Shown here in pieces: positions 10,801 to 21,926 of a stretch of 60,000 nt of DNA. This stretch comes from Nymphaea colorata (Eukaryota; Streptophyta; Magnoliopsida; Nymphaeales; Nymphaeaceae), in assembly GCF_008831285.2 (NCBI RefSeq), contig NC_045150.1, positions 12,569,868 through 12,629,867 of the forward strand, given 5' to 3'. The translations under genes and the position numbers were made by a program. Position 1 is the stretch's first letter. Every line of letters starts with the position of its first letter. The notes below the pieces were generated by a model that ran no database searches, had not been told where the DNA came from, and was given only the letters and a program-made list of their open reading frames with translations.

Positions 10801-13800
10801 GGTAAGCAGTTAAGCATTGAACAACAGAAAAAAAAACAGAGAAAAAATGTCAATAAGGCACAATAGGCCTTGTCGGGCCAAATGCAGCGCCTAGGCTCAG
10901 CCAGAAAAATCTTGGTCTATTGGGCCAATTTCGGTGCCCAAGTCTGGCTAATTTCAGTTGGGTACCTGACTGGCATCTCAAGTACCCAGTCCAATACCCG
11001 AGTCTTAAGACCAACCCTAATGACAAAAGATCAATTTTTGGATATTGCATCCCACTTGGAAAAATTTGGTGTCATGGAAAATTAAAACGCACAAATTTTT
11101 GGTCAGGACAAGCACAGATGCTGAGTACAAGTCCAAGGCAGCAGCCACAACTGAGGCAACATGGATGCAACATGGGTGAGCAGATTTCAAAGTCACTTCT
11201 GTTGTGCAACAATCAAAATGTGAAAAATATCTTCCAATCGAATTCACTAGAGTCGAACCATCCCTGTTCAGATAGACCAACATTTTGTGAGATGGGAAGA
11301 TGAGGATAAAGAAATTGAATCGCTCTCTTGTCATACCAAATATCAAGTAGATAATGTGTTTACCAAAGGACTCGCAAGTCAAGGACCTTGGAACTTAAGG
11401 ATCAAGTTGTCCATGGAGCAACATCATCCACAACTTGAAGGCTGTTAGGATGTCATTTCTTGTGGATCTGGATAATTTTGTCCAGACCCAATAAAGATCT
11501 GTTTATTAGTCCATCTTCAGTGTATTTGTTATTTTTGTAGGATGTATATTCTCTTTAGGCATTTTCTTCTTATGTATTATTAAGTAATATTAACAGAGAT
11601 TAGGGCACAATTCTCCCTTAATTGAAGCTGCAGCCATTGATGTCCCTTCATCTTCTCTCTTGGTTTCTTCCTGCAGCAAGTTATTGTGGTACATAAACTA
11701 AAATCTAATAGGTTCTATCTGCTGCCTACCCACAAAGTTTCTTTTTTTTTTTATAAGCATACATACAAAAGTGACTTCGATGCCATATCCAGGTTTCAGC
11801 TTTACAGAAAAGCAAGTGCAGGACCATCAAGGAAAGGTTACCAACCTGTAGAGTGTAGACAACATTTCAAGCTATGGCCAATGAAATGCCCTTTCAAATC
11901 CCAAGTAACCCATTATTCTCTATATAGAATGGAACAGCCAAGCATGTAAGCAGAACATGTTCCCACTTTTCACAGATTACCAATATAGGACAAATAGTTA
12001 TATGTTCTCTTCGATGAACCATTGCTTCCCTTCTAGGGACATGCCAAACTACATCTTAACTACATGAGACTTCTGAATCTGTTCATACTCATGATAGTTG
12101 CACTCGAATCTGTATACGTTTTGATATTTTTTCTCAACTCCTTCCTCCTAAATAAATGATATTTGCTAAATACGCATACAACTGTGATGATGATCTAGGT
12201 TTACTTGTGTTTTATGAGCTTATGTACGAAGTACTGAGTATGAATTTTGTGGAACTTTGCATACATACTTTTTGCTGTACCGCGATTTTCTAAAATCGCC
12301 ATAACTGTACCCATACCTATGTGACTTAGTCCATTATCTGTTCCTTCCACATTTCTCGTTGGCTTCTCCTGCTTTTCCCTTTCTTTCTGAGCAGTAACAA
12401 CTAAAAAGGTTGCAGAGCCTAGCACCAAATGGTGCCTCAGATTCCAGGGTTAATGATGAAGTATACACAAGTCTACTTAAAGAATAACAGGCACTTATTT
12501 GGGTCTTCAGAACCCATGTCGAAACCTCTTCGGCAATCACAAATCATATATCATCTCAACACCAGGAAAAGATGGAATGTCTAATAACTTAGATTACCAC
12601 TATTCCGTATCATCCACAGAGGGGCAAACTTCAGTATCATGGTTTATGTATATTGCCAAGAAAAGACACCATAATTGATGCTTATGCCACAAAAGTAGGA
12701 ATAAGAATACTAAATTAACCTTGGAGGCTGGAGCTACATGTATATTGTTAATAATTCACATGCAAGTATACATAGATAACAAGGCTAGTTCTTCCATTTG
12801 GCATATCAAAATGTCCATCTGGATGCCCAACATACCCAAAGCATCTAGCAATCCAAGCATCAGGAAAGAAAAACCTCTCAAAAATGCACCTGGCTTATAC
12901 TTGCAGGGAGATTGTTTGACAACCGTCAGTCCATAAGTGAACTGACCAACACCTTTAAAGAATCCCATGAAAAAATTACAAGAGTTCAAATTATTCAAAA
13001 TAAAATGACAGATGGAGCAAAGTAATGGATCCCACCATAAGCGTCATTAGTATCTCTATGAACAGAAAAATGGAGAATAAAGTGATTCCACAGGCAATTA
13101 GCACCAAACAATGGATACAAATGTGCACTTCATTAAAATCTTTAGCTACATATGACACACTCCTTCTAAAGTTAAAGCTTTCTATCTAAAAAAATGCTCT
13201 TTTTCAACATCTATCCAGCTTAATCTAATGAGATAATTCAGCTAACAGCTGCAGATAGAGGCCAGTAGGGTTCGATTGATATTCATCAGAAATAGCTTTA
13301 CCACCAGTAACTTGTATTGAAAATAAGGAAAGAAAAACACAATATAAAGCTAAAATTACGAATTTCAGCAGCAAGTATTTTGAAACACTGACAAAAATGC
13401 ACATGAATACCTGGACAACTCGCTTTTGTCGAGCTTCTTTATTTTGAGCATCCCGCTCTGCTGTAGATGGAGGACTTGCCAGTTTGTGAGGATGATCAGC
13501 ACCACCACCCTTCTGGTAACAAGTATTGCAGACATCATAATCAGGGCAAGTCTCACAACGCCACCCTTGGCCTGCTTCAATGTCATGGTAGCATATATTG
13601 CAAGTAGTCACAAAAGCAGGCGCTGTTGGATTGTGGAGGTGATAAAGAACCATCATTGATGAATGTTTAGCACGGCGAAGAGTGTCATATTGATAGTGGT
13701 TTCCTTGACAGAGGCTTAAAAATGCTTGCCTCGTATCAAAGAATTCACTTTCTAGGATATCATCCTTATCCTTGGTGTCTACAGGGACATCTTTCACCTC

Positions 13801-16800
13801 AACCTACATTTAAATGAAAATGCTATATAAGAGAGAAATATCGAAAACAAAAAATACCTTATACAAGAAATGGATGATAATTGGGAAAACAGAAAAAGCT
13901 AATATTAGTCTAAACCAGAGATAAGAAATTCTATCCACTCACAGGGAAAAGAATATGTTTCTCTTTACTGTTTATTGGATGTCTGTCCCTCTCCTCCAGC
14001 ATTTGCTCTGCCTCGTAACATCTGACAAAGTTGAAAGAAGTCAGCATCTGCATAGCATCGTTACATATTTGGGAAACAGAGCTGATCATCTGCTAAATAA
14101 ACACTGCTAAATGGATCCAACAAATCCATTGTCAGATTGCTTCAATCCAACCATTCCATAAAAAAAAATGTGGCTCACTAGATGTGCATATTACTAAGCT
14201 TCTTAACTATCATCTCCTATTGGTATTGCCAAAATAGATTATGCAAACATTTAGATTTATTGGAGAACGTGACTTTCGTAGTTTATTCAATCTGCTCCCA
14301 AGTAAAAATGTCATAAAACCTCCACAAGGAAAGAAAACTGACAGAAATAAAAGAAGGAAAGAGAAATGAACTTTCAATGCAAGGAGACTGTATAACAGGC
14401 TTCTCAATGTTAAGTCAATAACACACAGGCAGGGGGGAGAATGGAAGTCATTTATTATTACATTCCACCACCATTGTATTCAGATCAAAACAAGGCTAAC
14501 TATATGAAAAAACTAAACTTCCCAAGCCTTAAATTTCTTCCAAAGTGTTGACGGATCTTGATGTATGGGTCCGGGTCTGGACCCGATCCATTATGTCCTA
14601 GTTTGGGCATACTTATACCTTTGTTAACCCTAATCTTAAGAGTTAATGAAGTTTCAAAGAGAGAGAGAGAGTCTGGCGGCTAGTGGGCACCAGACCTCCT
14701 CACCCGTGGTTTTTTCCCTCTAGTTGAGGGTTTTCCACGTTACATCTGTGTTCGATCTTCCGTTCTTGCGCATCTATTATTTCTACATGGTATCAGAGCT
14801 AGCGAAGCTTGGAAATTTTTTTTTAGGGTTGTGAAGTTCCAACCCTAGGCCACGTGCTGCTGCTGCCGCCACTGCTCCTGCCGCCGCAGCCACCGCTGCC
14901 GCCGCCGCCCGGCTGCATCGCCTGAGACCCTCTGCCCCAGCGCCGTTTGCCCCTTTGCTGCCCGTGCTCCAGCGCCGTTCGCCCCTTTGCCGCCCGTGCC
15001 CTAGTCGTGCATGTGCCCTAGCCCGTGCCCTAGATCTGTCATTCTGCTCCAGCCCGTGCCGCTGACTTGATCCTTGCTATCGGTGACTCTAAGGTGTGCT
15101 GTTCTCAGGGGTTGCAGCCAGTAGTGGGTAGTTGGTGATCATGGCCGACTCGTCTTCCTCCTCCACAGTCCATACTGATCAGCCTGATGTTGGGACCGTG
15201 AGAACTGATAATGTACCGGTTCAAGTTACTACCATTCGACTTACCAAGGAAAATTATTTACGATGGTCTGCTGCAATTACTATGGGGATCGCTAGTCGAG
15301 GACGAATTGCCTATGTGAATGGTAGAAAGGTCGAACCTGCTATGGAGAGTATGGCTTGGGATACATGGTTTCTTGAGGACAACCAGGTAAAAACTTAGAT
15401 TGTTAATTCAGTGTCTTCAGATATTCAACCCCTTATTCTTCGTAAGAAGACTGCGAGGGATATGAGGATTATTTTGGAGCAGATGTATGGTCAAAAGAAA
15501 AGAAAAGTTCGTGTATATCAACTAATGAAGGACGTGTATGCTTTGCGACAAGGGGATCTCTCGATCGCAGATTTCTACGCAGCATTAAAATCTAAGTGGG
15601 AGGATCTTGACTACCATTCTGATCTTACATGGAGTTCTTCTCAAGACCAGATGCAGTAGATGGCCAAGGAGTGGGAGAATAGGGTATTCCTTTTCTTAGC
15701 TGGACTGAACGATGAGTTTGAAAATATTATGAGTCAGATTCTTAACTCTGAGGAATCCTTCAGTATTGAAGATGTTTATTCTCGTGTTGAAGCTGAAGAG
15801 CAGAGGAGACTGATCACAAGTGAGAGAAAGGAGGATCCCATGTCTCACAATGAACGGTCTGCCTTTGTTAGCCGTGTCTCTGTGGGACCTAACCGTTCTT
15901 CCCGTAAATGTACTCACTGGACTTTTGTTGGGACCTGCATCCAAAAAAGAAGAATAGTAGGGGGCGGCCATCTAGTGAGAAGAAGCCTATTTTGAATGCA
16001 ACTAATTCTAGTGATGGTAAAGTTTCTATTTCTGCAGAACAGATTCGTGAGTTGCGCGCATATTTGAGCCAGATTGATGTTGGTCAGGAAGACACGTCAG
16101 ATGAGGTGAAGGTCAATCAGGCAATGGCTGTTTCAGGTGAACAAGGTATTTCTTCCATGGGAGAGTGGATTGTTGATAGCGGTGCCACTCATCACATGAC
16201 TGGCAACCCCAAACTCTTTCATGGCTACAAGCTATCATCGGGGAAGGAACGTGTGTCCCTCGCCGATGGCTCCTTTACCTCTGTGGCAGGGAAAGGGAGT
16301 CTTTCTTTGTTGAACAATTTTTTAGTGCATGGTGCATTGCACGTTCCCCATCTTCCCTTAAATCTTTTATCTGTGAGCAAGATTACCAAGGAACTCAACT
16401 GTGAACTTATATTTTCTGAAAAACGTTGTGTTTTGCAGGACCTAATGACAGGGAAGAAGATTGGGATTGGTTTGGTGTCTGATGGGTTATATCGGCTTCC
16501 TATACGCGTTGCCACAGCCCTTATGTCGGCAGTCAGCAGGACAGAGAAGAAGAAGGAAGAGTGTCGTCAGTTATTTTTATATTGGCATGAACGCCTTGGT
16601 CATCTCCCTTTTGGGATTTTGAAACAATTGTTCCCTAAATTATGTTCCAGTTTAAACATTTCCATGTTATCTTGTGATGTGTGTCAGTTTGCGAAGCATG
16701 TTAGAGCTTCGTATCCAATTTCAAATAGTCGTGCTAATAAAGCTTTCTCCTTAATTCATTCTGATGTGTGGGGGCCTTCAGGCATTCATTCTCGTAGTGG

Positions 16801-19800
16801 TTTTCAGTACTTTATGACTTTCATAGATGACAATTCCAGATGTACTTTTGTTTATCTGTTAAAAGACCGTAGCGAAGTGCCTCATATTATAGAAACCTTT
16901 ATCCTCCTAGTGGAAAACCAGTATGGTGAGTCTGTCAAGACATTCCGGTCGGATAATGCTCGTGAGTATATGTGTCTCACTGTCGAGGAATTCCTTCGAA
17001 AAAAGGGGATTGTTCATGAGACATCATGTAGTTATACTCCTCCTCAAAATGGAGTTGCTGAGAGAAAAAACCGTCAGTTACTAAATGTCACCAGAGCTTT
17101 ATTGTTCCAAAGGAATCTTCCTAAATATTATTGGGGAGATGCAGTCATTACTAGTGCCTATTTGATTAATTGCATGTCTAGTCGAGTGCTAAATGGTAGT
17201 ACACCTTACTCCATGCTTCCAGGGAGTAGCCAACCTTTCCACCTCCCTCCTCGGGTCTTTGGATGTGTGTGTTTCATTCATAATCACAGCCCGAATGTTA
17301 AAAAACTTGACCCCAAATCAATTAAGGGAATATTTCTTGGGTATTCTCCTACTCAAAAGGGGTATAAATGTCTAGATCCCACCACTGGTCATGTTCACAT
17401 TACCAAGGATGTCACATTCTTGGAACATGTCTCTTATTTTAGTGAGAATTCTCTTCAGGGAGAGAAGTCAATGTCTAAGGAAGAGTATTCTCCAAGTCAG
17501 GCCATTCAGTTTACAGATTTTCTAGATTACAGGCGTGAAGAGAATCCATCCGTCGATGTGCTTGGAAAAGAAGAAGATGGGACGTCTATTGAGGTACATG
17601 AACAGGGAAAGGAGAAAGAATGCAATCGTTTGTTCGGCCAGGTGTATTCTAGGAGGAGAGTTTGTATTGACAAGGTGATTGATAGTGAGCAGCCCACTCC
17701 AAATCTCAATCCTACTTCTTCCTTGGATGACCCGAGTCATGCTCAGAAGCAACCTGTTGAGAGAGAAAGTCAGACAGAAAATGAAAAGGAGGATCTTCCC
17801 ATTGCCCTAAGAAAGGGTGTCAAGTCATGTACCCAACACCCTATTGGTAACTTTGTATCTTATTCTAGATTGAGCACTGACTACAAATGTTTTGTATCAT
17901 CCTTGTCTGTGGTTGTGATTCCCAGGAGTGTTACAGAGGCTCAGAATGACCCCAAGTGGACTCATGCTATGCAAGAAGAGATTGAGGCCTTAGACAGAAA
18001 TCAGACATGGGAAGTGGTAGAGATTCCTGATGCAGCTCATTTGGTGGGGTCAAAGTGGGTCTACACCATTAAGTACAAACCAGATGGGAACATTGAGAGG
18101 TCCAAAGCACGTCTGGTGGCCAAGAGGTTCAGTCAGAAATATGAGATTGACTACTTAGAGACGTTTGCCCCAGTTGCGAAGATGAAGACTGTTAGAGTTA
18201 TTATTTCTTTAGCGGTACTGAAGGGTTGGGAGATGTGCCAACTCGATGTTAAAAATGTCTTTCTCAACAGAGATCTCGAAGAGGAAGTATACATGTGTAT
18301 GCCCCCGGGTTTTGAGAAACCTGGAAAATGCTGTAAACTGAAGAAAGCTTTGTATGGGCTCAAACAGTCTCCCCGAGCATGGTTTGAACGTCTCAGACTT
18401 GTTATGAAGAAGCATGGTTACAAACAAGGGAATGGAGATCATACTCTCTTTGTAAAGAGGATAGAGGGTAAAGTTACTCTACTGCTGGTTTATGTTGATG
18501 ATATGATTGTTACAGGTGATGATGAAAAAGAGATAGTAAGATTAAAGGATTTACTATCAGCTGAATTTGATCTCAAGGATCTGGGCAAGCTGAAGTATTT
18601 CCTTGGTATTGGAATTGCCAGATCAGGTACAACTCTTTTGCTTAATCATTAATCAAAGGAAGTATACCTTGGATTTACTGAAGGAGACAGGAAAACTGGG
18701 ATGCAAACCAGCTTCTACTCCTCTGGATGCTGGGCACAAGCTCGGTAGCAAGGATGGAGAACTTCTGTGTGAAGAAGCTAAAGGGAGATATCAACGGCTA
18801 GTTGGTAAATTGATATACCTCACTCTGACTAAATCAGATATCACCTTTGCTGTAAATGTGATGAGCCAATTTATGCATGCACCTACGGATGTGCACTTGA
18901 AGGCTGTAGATAGAATCTTGTATTACTTGAAGAAGAATCTTGGCAAGGGACTTCTATATGTGAAACAGAGGTCTATAGAAATTGAAGGGTATTCTGATGC
19001 AGACTGGGCAGGCTGTGTTGACACCAGAAGATCTACTTCAGGGTACTGCGTTTATTTGGGGGAAATCTAGTTGTTTGGAGAAGCAAGAGACAAGACGTCT
19101 GCTCCTGCTCAAGTGCAGAGGCTGAATATAGAGCAGTTGCTACTGGAGTATCAGAGTTGTTGTGGCTAAAGATCTTGCTGACTGATATTGGGATAGAGAT
19201 TGAAGGGCCTATGAGGATGTATTGTGACAACAAGTCTGCTATTAACTTGGCTAACAATCCAGTGCTTCATGATCGAACAAAGCATGTTGAGATTGACCGT
19301 CACTTCATCAGAGAAAGAATTGATGCCAGGGAGTTAACATTACCATACATGAAGTCTGAAGACCAAACTGCTGATATTCTAACTAAAGCTTTACATGTAA
19401 CTCCATTTGAGAGAAATGTATCCAAGTTGGGCATGTTTGATATGTATGCGCAACTTGAAGGGGAGTGTTGACGGAACTTGATGTATGGGTCCGGGTCTGG
19501 ACCCGATCCATTATGTCCTAGTTTGGGCATACTTATACCTTTGTTAACCCTAATCTTAAGAGTTAATGAAGTTTCAAAGAGAGAGAGAGAGTCTGGCGGC
19601 TAGTGGGCACCAGACCTCCTCACCCGTGGTTTTTTCCCTCTAGTTGAGGGTTTTTCACGTTACATCTGTGTTCGATCTTCCGTTCTTGCGCATCTATTAT
19701 TTCTACACAAAGAAAAAGCAATTTTGATGGTAGAAAAGAACACTAATCCAAAGTTCTACTAAAAAGAATCAAGAACAGATCCTTGTGCATAATACTGGCC

Positions 19801-21550
19801 ATCCAAAAGAAAAGAATAAGTGAATAACACACGAGTGTTTTGTAAGTACTGTCACATATATCGTGTACCGGTATTATACGGCAAGGAATTTCTCGGGTAT
19901 AATACGGTAAAGTTGTATATCTCAGGAATATGTCCGGAAAATCTCGGCAAATTTTTAAAAAATTTAAAATATTTAATAAATCCTGAAAATTATAAAAAAT
20001 ATAAATTAACAAAAATATGAAAAAAAACTAGTACAATATGTGTTTTTTCCTTTTTTATTTTCTGGCTTTTTTTTAAAAGAAAAGTATAATTGCTGTTTTA
20101 TATGGCTGACTTATTTCTCGTGTATTATACGTGTTTTTTTCGAATAATAAGCGTTTGTTGTGACAATACGTCCATGCAATACTTATCTAGGCAAATTTTT
20201 AAAAAATTTAAAACATTTAACAAATCCTGAAAATTATACAAAAAAAACACGTATAATATACTTTTTTTTCCCTTTTTATTTTCTACCATTTTTTTAAAAA
20301 AGATGCATCTAATTGTCATTTTATACAGCTGACTTATTTATCGCGTATTATACGTGTTTTTTTTTTAATAATACACATTTTCTGTGACAACGAGTCCATG
20401 TAATAATTTTTGTGATTGTCCCCACCTTGTACTGCTTTTGGACTTCTCACAAGCCATAAATCTCCAAGTATGAGGCTCTAATATTAGTATAGATCTAACA
20501 AAGAAAGAAATAGTGCTTATAGAAGTGTATTCCGCATGTTCACGTTAGTCGAGAGCACTCATAAGACACTTTTTGACTTACAATTCCTGTTAGATAAAGT
20601 GGAGCAAAAAAGAAATTCAAATGGTAAATTACACCAGCACATTCTCTATGCAACAAAAAGTAAAACACCTATAATCAAGTTCAGAAATATAAGCACAAAG
20701 GAAACAAAACAAAGATTATGGAAAAGGGAAAAATAGAGGACTTACTTGTCACAGAGTTGGAAATTTTTGCATTGCCTGCTACAAACCCAACGTTTTCCAG
20801 AGACCATAAGTTGACAACAGTGAGTACATGGATACTGCAAGTGAACCATTATGAAGTCTTCCTTCATGGGAGAGATGGTTTCACCAAGCTGCCAAGGGTT
20901 AAGAAAACAGTAAAACTAGTAAATACTAATCACTAAGATACAAATTCTTGACAAACAGTTATTCCAAAGCTAAACACACACACCCCAAACTCCAAAGGAT
21001 ATATTAATATGCAATTTTCATACCACACACATCCACAAAAACACCTCTAAATATACATCTCAATATGCAGTTTCCTCTAGATTCTGAGATGGTAGAAAAC
21101 CATGAAATGGAGTGGCCAACTGACAGAGAGACAGAAGATTGACCTTTTGCATCAACAGTGCATCCTTAGATGCATTGCTAGAAAGATCAGCTTGTGCAGC
21201 TGCTTTAAGTGCCCTTTTTGTTAGGGTTTTTTTGGTTTTCCCTTTTTTCTGTTGTTTCCTACCATCTTCTTCTTGCCTAAGCTGATTAATCATATCCTCT
21301 GCTGCACCAGGCCAGTAATCACCCTCAAAGTACGGTAACCGCGCTGCTGTAACTTTTGCCTTACATTCACCATTCTTGACAAAGAAATGATCATAAAAGT
21401 TTGTCAGATCCACTACAACATCTTCCCTGGCAGCCTTTCTCAGCATAGAAAGATACCTGAGAAGGAAACATAAACGTCAACAACAAAAATTACAAAGTCG
21501 TTAGGTCATGTGTGTGTGCATGCACATTTGCATGGCACACACACACACAC

Positions 21551-21636
<86 letters not shown>

Positions 21637-21709
21637 CATATATAATATATATACATATATATATATATATTACATATATAATATATATACATATATATAT
21701 ATATATTAC

Positions 21710-21740
<31 letters not shown>

Positions 21741-21748
21741 CACACACA

Positions 21749-21841
<93 letters not shown>

Positions 21842-21891
21842 GTGTGTGTGTGTATATATATATACATATATATGTAATATATATATATGTA

Positions 21892-21926
<35 letters not shown>

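Larger units (their letters stand above)
8930..11678 (+). mobile_element. Decayed Ty1/copia element (RT-RNase H end and 3' LTR) with nested insertions
   Basis: Scattered plus-strand frames preserve copia landmarks in order: an acidic linker with MNDELDPVQ near 9,040; WVYKI near 9,555; an [13 protein letters not shown]-like stretch near 9,720; [16 protein letters not shown] near 9,985; [16 protein letters not shown] near 10,215; a TDA motif at 10,355; [10 protein letters not shown] at about 11,020; and a tail with VFTKGL near 11,360. These correspond to reverse transcriptase and RNase H of plant copia elements. Stops and frameshifts are frequent, so nothing can be translated through. A TGTTAGGATG start at 11,443 begins a probable 3' LTR ending near 11,678. 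gag, protease and integrase are not seen. Two TIR elements interrupt it (9,076-9,481 and about 10,370-11,019). Confidence 0.75.
14546..19707 (+). mobile_element. Full-length Ty1/copia retrotransposon in HAC intron 12
   Basis: The element is 5,162 bp, with 242-bp LTRs at 14,546-14,787 and 19,466-19,707, both starting TGTTGACGG and ending TTCTACA. The LTRs differ only at the 11th base (14,556, T; A in the 3' LTR) and at 14,735 (C; T in the 3' LTR). The primer-binding site TGGTATCAGAGC abuts the 5' LTR (14,788-14,799), matching plant initiator tRNA-Met, and a purine tract TTGAAGGGGAG precedes the 3' LTR. Domain order is gag, protease, integrase, reverse transcriptase, RNase H, as in copia. The short LTRs suggest the Ale group, unproven. 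It lies antisense to HAC between the exons encoding the first ZZ finger. All coding parts are broken (see separate entries), so it is non-autonomous. Confidence 0.97.

Noticed and set aside
13236-13318. Possible extra HAC exon ([12 protein letters not shown]...) after a pyrimidine tract
   Set aside because: It has no counterpart in HAC proteins, and exon 14 joins exon 15 directly in frame at a conserved position. A rare alternative terminal exon cannot be excluded without RNA data.
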